From Methylococcales bacterium (GTDB taxonomy: Bacteria > Pseudomonadota > Gammaproteobacteria > Methylococcales > Methylomonadaceae): 64,000 bases of DNA. The translations under genes and the position numbers were made by a program. The number at the start of each line of letters is the position of its first letter. The first letter of the stretch is position 1. The notes beneath the pieces are model-generated. The model saw only the letters and a program-made list of their open reading frames with translations. It did not search any database and was not told where the DNA came from. Below are positions 1 to 8,192 of this stretch, one piece after another. Location of the stretch: positions 19,579-83,578 of the forward strand of contig JAPLRR010000030.1 of NCBI GenBank assembly GCA_026399075.1, in the 5' to 3' direction.

Positions 1-2
1 CT

Positions 3-1079
3 ACAGGCGCCGATGCACAACTGAACGTGTTTCGCTACGACCTATCTTCTATTACTGGCAATAATGGCGGGGGCAATGGCGGTGCCAGCGCAGGTGATGA
101 TATCTTGGTCAGTGGCCCTAGCGCGGAAACCTTTGATGGTCTGGGTGGCGTTGACACCATCAGCTACAGCACGGTGACCAGTGCGGTGAAAGTCGATTTA
201 AACACAGGCAATGCCAGCGGTGGCGGTGGCAAAGATAAGCTCAGCAATATCGAAAATATCACCGGGTCAAATTTTAATGATCAGCTCACGGGCAATAGCC
301 AAAACAATCTACTGGATGGTGGTGTCGGTAAGGATACCCTCAAAGGCGCAGCGGGCAACGATACCCTGAAGGGTGGCGAGGGTAACGATGTTTTACAAGG
401 AGATGCCGGCGAAGACATTTTGGACGGCGGAACTGGCATCGATAAAATGATCGGGGGTATGGACAGCGACACCTATTATGTCGATAGTACAAAAGACAGT
501 GTGGTGGAAACGACATCAGGCGGTACGGCGGATACCGCCATCATTTCGGTGGACAACTACCTGGCTGCTGCAAATGTGGAAAATTTGACCATTGCCAGTG
601 CTGCGGGTGCAATCGGCGTGACGGGTAATAAAAGCAACAACACCCTGTTAGGAAATGCGGCTGCCAACCGCCTTGACGGGAAAGAAGGTGCGGATTTGCT
701 GCATGGTGGCGGGGGCAATGATATTTTTGTGTTCAGCACAAAACTCGGTAGCCAAAATATCGACCGGATCGATGATTTTAGCCAAGGTGATTTACTTCAG
801 CTGAGTAAGAAAATTTTCACCAAAGCCGTCGTAGATACTAGTGATCTGGTGTTGCTGGATGGCCGCAACCTTGATGGCAGTGACTTGGTGGTTGGCGCCA
901 CGCTGGCGGCCGCCAAAAGCCTTAGAGTGGGTGAACAAGCGAACGCCCACTTTCTTTTCGATAGCAGTCAGCAAACACTTTACTATGATGCCGACGGTAG
1001 TGGCGCTAAAGAAGCAGTACAATTCGTCACTTTGGTCGGAGTGACGACACTAGAAGCCAATGAGTTGTTTATTTTTTGA
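3..1079 (+). CDS. RTX calcium-binding repeat protein, C-terminal part
   Basis: The reading frame is open to the left edge (T-G-A-D-A-Q-L-N before the GTG at 27), so this is the 3' end of a longer gene. About 355 residues are visible. They hold several glycine/aspartate-rich nonapeptide repeats of the GGxGxDxLx type (around residues 85-145 and 210-235 counted from the GTG), which bind calcium in a parallel beta-roll. The tail is rich in beta and hydrophobic residues and ends in LFIF, as expected for a type I secretion signal. RTX proteins leave the cell through an ABC exporter, membrane fusion protein and TolC channel; none of these lies nearby. The catalytic or adhesive part would be upstream of the window, so whether this is a protease, lipase, adhesin or S-layer-like protein cannot be told. 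Confidence 0.85.
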   Translation, partial: TGADAQLNVFRYDLSSITGNNGGGNGGASAGDDILVSGPSAETFDGLGGVDTISYSTVTSAVKVDLNTGNASGGGGKDKLSNIENITGSNFNDQLTGNSQNNLLDGGVGKDTLKGAAGNDTLKGGEGNDVLQGDAGEDILDGGTGIDKMIGGMDSDTYYVDSTKDSVVETTSGGTADTAIISVDNYLAAANVENLTIASAAGAIGVTGNKSNNTLLGNAAANRLDGKEGADLLHGGGGNDIFVFSTKLGSQNIDRIDDFSQGDLLQLSKKIFTKAVVDTSDLVLLDGRNLDGSDLVVGATLAAAKSLRVGEQANAHFLFDSSQQTLYYDADGSGAKEAVQFVTLVGVTTLEANELFIF

Positions 1080-1898
1080 GGTTTTGCTGCTGATTAATAG
1101 GCCAAATGCCGCGATCATTTTTTCGTTTTCGGCTGATTGGAACGCGCCTGCCATACTGAATACGCCTAGAAAAAAACGATTATATTAAGCGCCATCGGGT
1201 TAAAAAGTCATGATCCCCATTCAGTAAAAAGCTTAACGGGCATAGTTTTAAAGACCGTCATTTTTCGGGACAATTCGGCAACGGCATCGTCCCTTGCTTC
1301 ATTGCTCACTGACCGTTCGTATTTGTGATCTTTGCCAACGGTTTATTTGTGGTTCAGCGCTTTTGTCCTGTTCAGGAACCGCCACTAAACACTCACGATT
1401 TCCGTCAGCAGGTTGTTGTTTTGGCCTAATTGCCAAAGCGTTTTTTCTGTTTTGGCTTCAGCCACCACGTCATATTAGGCAATGGCCTTGCGCAGGATTT
1501 CCACTTTAGTGGTGCAGCCTGAATAGGCAAGTTGTTCTAGGCGCCCGTTAAGTTCTGGTGATTTTGTAGGTTCGCACAAGAACAAATCCTTAGGGCGTAC
1601 TTTTGCTTGATAGCCGGGAACAGTTGCTCACTTTTTTGGGTTAATACACCCAAAAACCAAATCATCCGTTATCCCAAGCCGAGTCGGCTAGATTTTGCCC
1701 ATAACGGGAACTGCTGGCTATTTTTTAATCAAGGGAAAACTGCCCGAAGTCTTGTTATAATAAACGATTAACTGAGCAGCCAACGATCTGGCTGATTATG
1801 CGGTGGCCCTAGAGCTTGCAATGATCTGGAAAACAGAGGGCTATGCCGCTCACAATGCGTGATTTACAGGGCATGTTGTTTCCAATTAGGATGAAACC
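1080..1898. other. 819-bp gap with gene debris
   Basis: No intact gene was found. On the minus strand there is a broken ribbon-helix-helix gene (listed separately). On the plus strand at about 1778-1862 a short stop-bounded stretch reads like coding sequence (starting A-A-N-D-L-A-D-Y), but it is too short to identify. A TATAAT-like box lies at 1756-1761 with no good -35. The stretch looks like decayed accessory DNA between the RTX gene and the TPR gene. Confidence 0.5.
1385..1582 (-). pseudogene. Decayed ribbon-helix-helix antitoxin-like gene
   Basis: Translating the minus strand gives a continuous RHH-like pattern. ELNGRLEQLAYSGCTTKVEI is followed by LRKAIA, an in-frame TAA at 1477-1475, then YDVVAEAK and finally NNNLLTEIVSV with a proper TAG stop at 1387-1385. 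RHH proteins of this kind normally read LERLA..TG.TK.EVLRRALALYD.., so the stop sits exactly where a leucine is expected. The frame is preserved on both sides of it. No convincing start codon or N-terminal beta strand is visible upstream. Homology is judged from the motif only. Confidence 0.6.
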
Positions 1899-2942
1899 AT
1901 GAATTTTTTACCTGAACTATGGAATTACATAAGAAATATTTTTCTTGCTGTATTGTTTACCGCTATTGTGGCGGCAGGCGGCTGGGCAACCTATCTCTAT
2001 GACAAATCAAAAAAACCCCAAATAACCGACAAACAATTAATCGTTGAAGCAGATAATGCCTTAAATATCGGCCATTATCCCGATGCTAAACGGATTTTTG
2101 AAACTGAGCTAAAAGCCCACCCCCAAAACCAGCAAGCCGCATGGGGCTTGAAAATAGCCACGGTCAAGGAAACTTTGGGGCGTTCTGGGTATAAAGCGGC
2201 ACTGGATGAGCTACAGCAACAAAATCCCAATGATGCCCATGTCAACCTGTTTTTGGGTGAATATTACGGGACAAATAACCAACCAGACATAGCGATCAAT
2301 TATTTTGAACAAGCTGCCGCACAAAATCCTAAATTGGCGGAAGCCCATATTGCCCTTGCGCTAGTTTATTTGCACAAAGGTAATTTTGAATCCGCTAAGG
2401 TTGAGTCCTTAAAAGCCGTCGACATCATCCCCATCCCCAAATACCGGAACAATCTGGGGACTGTCTACTTTAAACAAAAGCATTATGAAGAGGCCATCAA
2501 GGAGTTTGGAAGAAACAAAGAGTATCCGCTATCCGCATTGGAAAGTGGCAAGATTTATTGGCGGCTGGAATACCTAAGCCAAGCATCAAGCTACCAAAAA
2601 CAGGCGATAGAATGGTTGGAAGATAAGGACATTATGGCCAAGCCGGATAACCAGGAACCTTGGTTTTTTGAGAACCAGCCTGGGAAGTTCATTAGGCTCA
2701 TGAGCGTCGGCGAAAAAAAATGCTATGCTTATTATTCCTTATCGGTCAGCCTTTATTTACAAGGCGATATAGAAGGGGCCGATGTGGAAGTGCAGCGGTC
2801 AAAGTTCTTTAAGGTTACCTCCTTAAGGGACATACGGGCATTAGTCGCTGCCGATCTGGATGATTTGGTGTTGGCAAACCCTAGCTTTGCCGGGTCGGTT
2901 GCCTCCTATAAACAGCTATACCTAGGTGCGCAGTCAAAATAA
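1899..2942 (+). CDS. TPR-repeat membrane-anchored protein
   Basis: A protein of 347 residues with one N-terminal transmembrane helix (about residues 12-32) followed by a soluble helical region. Tetratricopeptide repeats are recognisable at about 45-85, 112-175 and 178-205, with the usual A/G/Y/F/P spacing. The topology suggests a protein anchored in the inner membrane whose repeats bind partner proteins. No enzymatic motif is present. It is followed after 33 bp by a sensor kinase in the same direction, so the two may be cotranscribed. A weak AGGA lies about 7 bases before the ATG. The specific role is unknown. Confidence 0.75.
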   Translation: MNFLPELWNYIRNIFLAVLFTAIVAAGGWATYLYDKSKKPQITDKQLIVEADNALNIGHYPDAKRIFETELKAHPQNQQAAWGLKIATVKETLGRSGYKAALDELQQQNPNDAHVNLFLGEYYGTNNQPDIAINYFEQAAAQNPKLAEAHIALALVYLHKGNFESAKVESLKAVDIIPIPKYRNNLGTVYFKQKHYEEAIKEFGRNKEYPLSALESGKIYWRLEYLSQASSYQKQAIEWLEDKDIMAKPDNQEPWFFENQPGKFIRLMSVGEKKCYAYYSLSVSLYLQGDIEGADVEVQRSKFFKVTSLRDIRALVAADLDDLVLANPSFAGSVASYKQLYLGAQSK

Positions 2943-2975
2943 TATCCTTAAGCTTAAGGCTTCAATGCTAGCCTC

Positions 2976-4472
2976 ATGACTTATCGGGGCAACACGCTTC
3001 CTTTTCTAGCCCCAGAAACAAATGCAATGACCCCCCTTTTTTACCGACCTGCAAAACTTCGCGCCTTGTCATTTTTAGGCTTATTGCTATTGGCATTAGC
3101 CATCTTAGGCGGGATGATCTGGCGCAATCTGCATCATTTTGAAACCGTACTATCCTATGTGGATTATTCCCATCGGATTCAAAATGTATCGGTGGGGTTA
3201 CAGCAATCTTTAATTGCCTATGTGACCGAAACCGTCCCCGATACCCAACCCGTGGTGTTGACCAAAACCCTAGGTGATATGCAGGCGCTGATGGCCGATA
3301 GCCGCTATTTGTCATCGTCCACCCGAAAAAGCCTGGAAACCGTTAGCGATCTGTTGGTAAATGTCAATAAACTGGATAGGCCAGAAAAAAATGTGCGATT
3401 GATACAGGCCTTGAAAGTGATGAGCCAAACGTTGGATGAGGAAGGCTTGCGGCGGGAAACCTTGTTGGAGGAGATTAACTTTGACACCCAAACCGAACTG
3501 TATATCGCCTTAGTCACCTTTACCCTAATTTTGCTGGGGGCGATGCTGTTTTTACACTACCGGATATTGCATCCGCTCAATGACCTCAGGCAATTGCTGG
3601 AGCGCCTGACCGAAGAAAACTACACGCCTATCACCATAGACCACTTAGACCCTTTGCTATTTCCGGTGTTTAACAGCTATAACGAAATGGTCATCCATCT
3701 TGCCGAATTGGAGTCCGCCAAATCGTTATATGCGCAATCCTTGCAACGGGAAGTCCGCTTAGCCACGCAAGCACTGCTAGAACAGCAAAATAGCTTGGCA
3801 AGGGCAGAGCGCTTGGCGGCGATAGGCGAAGTGGCGGCGGAACTGGCCCACGAAATCCGCAATCCGCTGGCAGGCATCCAAATGGCGTTTAACAATTTAC
3901 GCCGTGAAATTGATGACAAACAACAATGCGAAAGGCTGGAGCTGATAGACAGCGAACTCAAGCGCTTGGCACGCTTGCTTAACGATATGCTGGATCAAAG
4001 CCGTCATACCCCAGAAACCGCCAGCGACTTTGATATGGTCACTATGCTGAGGGATCTGTTTGCCTTAACCCGCTACCAAATTGCCGAAGCCATCGAATTA
4101 AAGCTAGACGCACCGGGTGATTTGCCCGTGCATTTACCTGAGGGCGGCATACGCCAAGCGCTGTTAAATTTGGTGCTGAATGCGGCTGATGCGCTGGAAG
4201 GCGGATCAGGCCAGATTTGCATCAGGGTGCGTGCAGAAGCCCAATACTTGCGGTTGGAAGTTTTTGATGATGGCACAGGTTTTTCCCAAGACTTGCTAAA
4301 CTATGGGATACGGCCTTTTCGCACCAGCCGTCAGCGTGGCACTGGTTTAGGTTTGGCGATGGTGCAGCGCTTTGTCAAAGACAGCGGCGGCATGGTTAAA
4401 CTCAGCAACCAACTACCACACGGCGCTTGTGTGACGGTATTGTTGCCTAAAGAATGTGTACTTGAAACCTAA
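2976..4472 (+). CDS. Membrane sensor histidine kinase
   Basis: 498 residues. Two transmembrane helices (about 28-49 and 170-195) flank a periplasmic sensor loop of about 120 residues without a recognised fold. A linker follows, then HisKA with the phospho-acceptor in AHEIRNPLAG (His292), an N box NLVLNAADAL, a G1 box VFDDGTGF and a G2 box GTGLGLAMVQRF. The kinase core looks complete. An internal ATG at 3027 would give a shorter N terminus starting just before the first membrane helix and is an equally good start; neither has a clear ribosome binding site. No response regulator gene is adjacent, so it is an orphan kinase in this window. The G box and HisKA types resemble the NtrB/ZraS group, which pair with sigma-54 activators; that pairing is inference. 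Confidence 0.88.
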   Translation: MTYRGNTLPFLAPETNAMTPLFYRPAKLRALSFLGLLLLALAILGGMIWRNLHHFETVLSYVDYSHRIQNVSVGLQQSLIAYVTETVPDTQPVVLTKTLGDMQALMADSRYLSSSTRKSLETVSDLLVNVNKLDRPEKNVRLIQALKVMSQTLDEEGLRRETLLEEINFDTQTELYIALVTFTLILLGAMLFLHYRILHPLNDLRQLLERLTEENYTPITIDHLDPLLFPVFNSYNEMVIHLAELESAKSLYAQSLQREVRLATQALLEQQNSLARAERLAAIGEVAAELAHEIRNPLAGIQMAFNNLRREIDDKQQCERLELIDSELKRLARLLNDMLDQSRHTPETASDFDMVTMLRDLFALTRYQIAEAIELKLDAPGDLPVHLPEGGIRQALLNLVLNAADALEGGSGQICIRVRAEAQYLRLEVFDDGTGFSQDLLNYGIRPFRTSRQRGTGLGLAMVQRFVKDSGGMVKLSNQLPHGACVTVLLPKECVLET

Positions 4473-4482
4473 CAAAGCCTTA

Positions 4483-4589
4483 GTATAGAGTACGAAGTTG
4501 GTAAGGCGACACAAGATTCCCTCTCCCTTTGGGAGAGGGTTAGGGTGAGGGTATTTCAAATGTCGCTTTACCAGCTTCGGCTCCTATAA
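4483..4589. repeat. MITE-like element, copy 1
   Basis: 107 bp identical to 5154-5260. The left end (TATAGAGTACGAAGTTGGTA) and the reverse complement of the right end (TATAGGAGCCGAAGCTGGTA) match with a few differences and continue to GCGACA, giving imperfect terminal inverted repeats of about 27 bp. The centre holds the CCCTCTCCCT/AGGGAGAGGG palindrome and a GGGTGAGGG tail seen dispersed in many proteobacterial genomes. There is no coding capacity. It lies 11 bp after the kinase stop codon and could act as a transcript end. Confidence 0.85.
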
Positions 4590-4710
4590 CATGGCCGTTT
4601 GGGTGCAAGTAGCAGCCGAACCAACGTCAAGCAACGTAAGCCCCCCTTATTTTGAAAATCGGGGGACTCTAAGTTACTTCCCTAAAGCTGACGGCATCAC
4701 CGTAACATCC

Positions 4711-5022
4711 TTAATTTTTAATGTTTTTATAGCTTTCTTCGCTTTCGCGCTGAATTTTTTGGCCTTCTTCAATTAGGCGGTTACCCTCATCAATTTGGTT
4801 TTGGCCTTGACGCACCAAGACATTGCCACGATCCACCAATTGCTTGCCTTTTTTCCATCTATCGCCCAAGCTGGCAATACCTTGGCTTTCCCTAAGCATT
4901 TGCTCACCAGACAGGATGGGCGCTGGCCCAGAAACAGGCACAGGATCCGCCGCACAACCGCCAAGGAGCAACACGAGGCAAGCGCTGGACAGTTTTAACC
5001 GGATACTGAAATAATTTTTCAT
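4711..5022 (-). CDS. Small helical lipoprotein
   Basis: 103 residues from the ATG at 5022, which is preceded by AAGAG nine bases upstream; an upstream TTG is less likely. The N terminus is a lipoprotein signal with lipobox LLGGC, so the mature protein would be lipid-anchored. The mature part has heptad-like repeats of the form D.GN.L..QGQ..I.EGN.LI.EG, predicting a long amphipathic helix or coiled coil. It resembles small envelope lipoproteins of unknown function. It sits between the two MITE copies. Confidence 0.75.
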   Translation of the reverse strand: MKNYFSIRLKLSSACLVLLLGGCAADPVPVSGPAPILSGEQMLRESQGIASLGDRWKKGKQLVDRGNVLVRQGQNQIDEGNRLIEEGQKIQRESEESYKNIKN

Positions 5023-5153
5023 AATCAATTACTCTTAATTTTGTGTAGGTATAAAGAACGTTAATTTTACAAAACCCTAAGCTGCTGACAATAAATTTTT
5101 TGCTTATGCTGTTGTTTTAAAGCGATGGCAAGCTCATAACAACTTGGGCTGAG

Positions 5154-5260
5154 GTATAGAGTACGAAGTTGGTAAGGCGACACAAGATTCCCTCTCCCTT
5201 TGGGAGAGGGTTAGGGTGAGGGTATTTCAAATGTCGCTTTACCAGCTTCGGCTCCTATAA
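5154..5260. repeat. MITE-like element, copy 2, inserted in a PIN toxin gene
   Basis: Identical over 107 bp to 4483-4589 and in the same orientation. Its right end lies inside the PIN-domain reading frame: the last six codons of that frame (YRSRSW) come from the element. To its left, on the minus strand, a stretch reading YELAIALKQQHK looks like the continuation of the interrupted PIN protein. No obvious long target-site duplication is seen; a TA duplication cannot be excluded because the ends are TATA. Confidence 0.85.
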
Positions 5261-5448
5261 ATAACCTCCAAGTTATTCAACAAATCGGTGAGAGCTTGTT
5301 TTTGAATGGCTTGTAAACGCGCAAAACCCAACACTTCAACGCGGCTAATGATTGAATAGCTAGGTTCATTATCAATAATCCACTCACGCAAATTTTTGTA
5401 TTCAGCTTGTACTGCGTAAATAATCAGGTTGCTGTCAATCAGCATCAT
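5239..5448 (-). pseudogene. VapC-like PIN-domain toxin, truncated by MITE
   Basis: The 69-residue frame begins MMLIDSNLIIYAVQ, the typical PIN start with the first catalytic aspartate (D5), and continues to LTDLLNNLEVI before running into the MITE. Full PIN toxins have about 130-145 residues and need acidic residues further on, so the product should be inactive. Beyond the element (about 5070-5153) a remnant with YELAIALKQQHK then goes out of register. The start overlaps the upstream antitoxin stop by 4 bp, the usual arrangement of DUF2281/PIN pairs. Confidence 0.75.
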
Positions 5449-5699
5449 TCGTCATAACCGATATTACGGTCTTGGCGTTGCTCATTTTGCCAAACCACGC
5501 CGTCTATATTGGCAAAAATGTCCAGCGCGACAGCTTTATCCAAAGCATTTTTTAATCGGTCTTTGCGTTGCTGTTGGTTATTTATCATTGTGTGTTGGGT
5601 CTGTTTTTGTTCTAAAAACAAAACAAAGTCAAACACTTCCGCTTGGTGTGCAGGAGATAAAGTTTTCGCGTGTTGTTGGATTATTTCATCTAAACGCAT
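5445..5699 (-). CDS. DUF2281/VapB-like antitoxin
   Basis: 84 residues beginning MRLDEIIQQHAKTLSPAHQA, with the helix FDFVLFLEQK. This is the pattern of DUF2281-type proteins that accompany PIN toxins. The C-terminal half is polar and probably wraps the toxin. The 4-bp overlap with the PIN frame shows translational coupling. Since the toxin is broken, this antitoxin is probably a survivor without a target. It lies 5 bp after the end of the Phd-like gene, in the train of genes that follows fhcA. Confidence 0.7.
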   Translation of the reverse strand: MRLDEIIQQHAKTLSPAHQAEVFDFVLFLEQKQTQHTMINNQQQRKDRLKNALDKAVALDIFANIDGVVWQNEQRQDRNIGYDE

Positions 5700-5704
5700 G
5701 GTTT

Positions 5705-5999
5705 TTACTCGTTCATCATTGAATGGTTAGCAATACTTAATTTTTGTTTTGCAAGCTCATCCCAAGCCACATTTATTTCCGGAAGAAGTTTTCTTGATTC
5801 CACAATAATAGCCAACTCAGCATCTTCGAACTTATCAAGCAGTAATTCATAAGCTTTAGCCGAAATGCCGTAAAAAGCAGGTTCATTATGGTTAAGAATC
5901 GCCGCCGGAAAACCTTCTCCTGAGGCTACAGTAGCCAAAGGGCTGTATTTTTAGTTCAGCAAGGCTGGCGGCGGTTTCTGCAAGGATGGTGGTTGTCAT
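5705..5999 (-). pseudogene. Phd/YefM-type antitoxin, frameshifted
   Basis: The ATG at 5999 opens MTTTILAETAASLAELK, a normal start for this family. The frame then runs out of register at CCCTTTGGC (about 5937-5945). Shifting by one base continues correctly as MATVASGEGFPAAILNH, then AFYGISAKAYELLLDKF and a C-terminal helix ending NVAWDELAKQ. One extra T therefore separates the two halves. The ATG overlaps the preceding gene stop by 4 bp (ATGA). The product would lack its DNA-binding N terminus unless frameshifting occurs or a downstream start at 5938 is used. No RelE/ParE toxin follows. Confidence 0.7.
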
Positions 6000-6406
6000 G
6001 CTATTTTTTCCCATTTTGAAAGATGTGGGGAAATTTCATCTTTAACTGTATAAATGCCTTTTGAGCTTTTAGATATGCCAAACTGTAAGCTAGAACCTTG
6101 TATATTAGTTACGTCATCTTTCGATAAAACATAAAATTCTTCTTGTTCGTCAATTACAACAAGAACCAAGAAGTCATAACCTGTTGTAATTTTGAAAGAA
6201 TTGTTAGTATTTTTGTTTTGTAAAAACGTGGTTTTCACTTGGATTCTTTTAACTTTGTCACCAGTTACTACCACTACAATATCCCAGCCAGACTGAGTTT
6301 TACTATTTGCAAGGTAAGCTTCTATGTTTCGTTTTAATAATTCACCCATTACTAGATGTTCACCAATAGCCCCTACTGCTTTCTTCGTCATTGCTGAAAT
6401 ACTCAT
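5996..6406 (-). CDS. PD-(D/E)XK nuclease-fold protein
   Basis: 136 residues. IGEHLVMGELLKRNIEAYLA leads to SGWDIVVV and then RIQVKTT. This is the E...D...(E/Q)xK core of PD-(D/E)XK nucleases, in the branch of small stand-alone proteins and homing-type nucleases. The catalytic set would be the E of GEH, the D of GWD and the Q-x-K. Its ATG overlaps the fhcA stop by 4 bp, so it is translated with fhcA, in the place where fhcD (formyltransferase) is found in related methanotrophs. The C-terminal half is beta-rich without a known motif. A biological function is not known. Confidence 0.65.
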   Translation of the reverse strand: MSISAMTKKAVGAIGEHLVMGELLKRNIEAYLANSKTQSGWDIVVVVTGDKVKRIQVKTTFLQNKNTNNSFKITTGYDFLVLVVIDEQEEFYVLSKDDVTNIQGSSLQFGISKSSKGIYTVKDEISPHLSKWEKIA

Positions 6407-8070
6407 ACTTGTTTTCCTTGTAACGGATGCACAGTAATACTCCCCCGCCCATCCTCAGTAATCTCATCATCGCTAATCTTAAAGTTACCCAGTTTCATGG
6501 TCAGGTAACGGTCGAAATAATCTTTCAAGCCTTTTTCGACGGATGGATCAAAATCAGGTCTGACCACATGCGTTGTCCCCCATTTAGTGGACACCACCTT
6601 GCCATCGACAACCACCAATTGACCGTCTTTAAACACATAATCGGGTTTTTCAAACATTTTTTGGCGGTCGCTATTGTCGGTGTAAACGGTAATGTCCGCC
6701 CAATTGCCCGCACTTAAGCCGCCACGGTCTTTCAAACCGATCAACTTGGCAGCCCCTGCGCGGGTCATGATGGCAATTTCTTGCAGGCTGTATTCGCGGT
6801 CTATTGAAGCCAGCGTGGTCATTTTTTGCGCTTCGGGGTGGATGGTGGCCAACACGTCGTTACGGAAGGTTCTATCCATCAGCAAGCGGATTAAATGCGG
6901 ATAGCTGGTGAATGGCGCACCGTTGGGGTGGTCGGTGGTTAAGAAAATGCGCCATGGATCGTCAACCAATAAGAAGGTTTCCAGCCCTATCGCCCATTGC
7001 AAGGCATTAACGAAGTTTTGGTCTTTGTATTTGAACGGCACTACGCCACAACCAGCATCGCATTCAATATCCATTGTCACCCATTTGTTGGGGCTGGCGT
7101 GTTTGTGGTTGGCGTGTTGGCGCATATTGTCGCCAGAAGCGGTGACGGTTTGCCCAAACAAAATCTGCCCGACATCGATGGTGATATTTTTGTTTTTGTT
7201 GACAGCTTCAGCGATTTGCGCCGCGCCTGATGAAAATTTAAAGTCACCTTCAGTGCCATAGCTGTGGAATTGGATATGCGTCAAGTGCATAGGCAAGCCG
7301 CCGATACCTTGGATAGTATCCAACGTGGTTTGCATATTGCCTGGCACACCCAAGTTACAACCGTGGACATGCAGCGGATGCGATACGCCCAGCTCTTTTA
7401 CGGCGGTCGCCAACACTTGCAAAATATCGCGCGGGGTTACGCCGTAGTGGACGTTTTGCTCGTCCAAATCCAACTTGCGTTGGTTGAACTTGAACGCATT
7501 AATGCCGCCGGGATTAACCACTTTTACGCCAATGGCTTTGGCGGAGTGCATCGTCCAGGCGACATAATCGTTAATGGCTTTTTGGTCTTTTTTCGCAGTG
7601 AGCATCCGCAGCAGATAATCGTCGCTGCCCAACATCACATAACCGCCTTTGTCCAAAATGGGGATGTCCGCCATTTCCATGTGTGCTTGGCGGGCGTTAA
7701 TTGGCAATACGGCGGGTTCAAACCCGGCGGTATAACCCATTTCCGCATAACGGTAGCCCGTCACAAAAGTGCTGGGCATGGCATGACCACAACCCGAACG
7801 GCAAATGTCGCTGCGATGCACAGGATCTTGGCGATGGTCTTCCGGCAATAAGGTCCGCGCAATATTGCCTTTGCCGCCGCCGATATGGGTGTGCATATCA
7901 ATTGCGCCGGACATGACCACTTTGCCGCGCAAATCGTAGTCTTTATCGACCAAAAAATCGCCGGATGGCTTATCAATAATGCGGCCATCTTGGATATAAA
8001 TATCCTGTTGTTGTCCGTCTATACCGCTGGCAGGGTCGTAGACTTTAGCGCCTGTGAGTTTAATTAACAT
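6403..8070 (-). CDS. fhcA: Formyltransferase/hydrolase complex subunit A (formylmethanofuran dehydrogenase A homologue)
   Basis: 555 residues of the amidohydrolase superfamily. It has the metal-binding HTHIGGGKG (His60, His62), later HVHGCNLGVPG and LTHIQFHSYG, and the aspartate motif TTDHPNGAPF. In methylotrophs this subunit hydrolyses the formyl group carried on the furan cofactor to formate, completing formaldehyde oxidation through tetrahydromethanopterin in the cytoplasm. Length and motifs are full, so the gene looks functional. Its normal partner fhcB lies upstream but is separated by about 1.1 kb of accessory genes, and fhcD and fhcC do not follow. Confidence 0.95.
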   Translation of the reverse strand: MLIKLTGAKVYDPASGIDGQQQDIYIQDGRIIDKPSGDFLVDKDYDLRGKVVMSGAIDMHTHIGGGKGNIARTLLPEDHRQDPVHRSDICRSGCGHAMPSTFVTGYRYAEMGYTAGFEPAVLPINARQAHMEMADIPILDKGGYVMLGSDDYLLRMLTAKKDQKAINDYVAWTMHSAKAIGVKVVNPGGINAFKFNQRKLDLDEQNVHYGVTPRDILQVLATAVKELGVSHPLHVHGCNLGVPGNMQTTLDTIQGIGGLPMHLTHIQFHSYGTEGDFKFSSGAAQIAEAVNKNKNITIDVGQILFGQTVTASGDNMRQHANHKHASPNKWVTMDIECDAGCGVVPFKYKDQNFVNALQWAIGLETFLLVDDPWRIFLTTDHPNGAPFTSYPHLIRLLMDRTFRNDVLATIHPEAQKMTTLASIDREYSLQEIAIMTRAGAAKLIGLKDRGGLSAGNWADITVYTDNSDRQKMFEKPDYVFKDGQLVVVDGKVVSTKWGTTHVVRPDFDPSVEKGLKDYFDRYLTMKLGNFKISDDEITEDGRGSITVHPLQGKQV

Positions 8071-8143
8071 GGTGGTTCCTTAAAACGGGTTTTTTAATTG
8101 GGTTTATCAGCTTGATATTTAGTTTAGTGTCCCACTCCATAAC

Positions 8144-8178
8144 TTTCTCGTTCCCAAACAGAGTTTGGGAACGAGAAA
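8144..8178. repeat. Perfect hairpin between accessory gene and fhcA
   Basis: A 16-bp perfect inverted repeat TTTCTCGTTCCCAAAC with a 3-base loop (AGA). A related CGTTCCCAAACTC element recurs at about 37304 and 37442. It lies 15 bp beyond the stop of the small gene at 8193-8405 and upstream of fhcA, so it could terminate or attenuate transcription coming from fhcB. The CGTTCCCA motif also begins the 141-bp units at 31926-32345, pointing to a family of dispersed palindromes. Confidence 0.65.
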
Positions 8179-8192
8179 TTAGCGGCATGGCC

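Noticed and set aside
1294..1509. 71-codon plus-strand frame in the left gap
   Set aside because: Overlaps the minus-strand RHH remnant and has odd residue use; no motif.
4591..4776. 61-codon frame after MITE copy 1
   Set aside because: Runs into the antisense of the small lipoprotein gene, no ribosome site.
7264..7851. 195-codon frame opposite fhcA
   Set aside because: Antisense shadow of a highly conserved gene; composition not coding-like.
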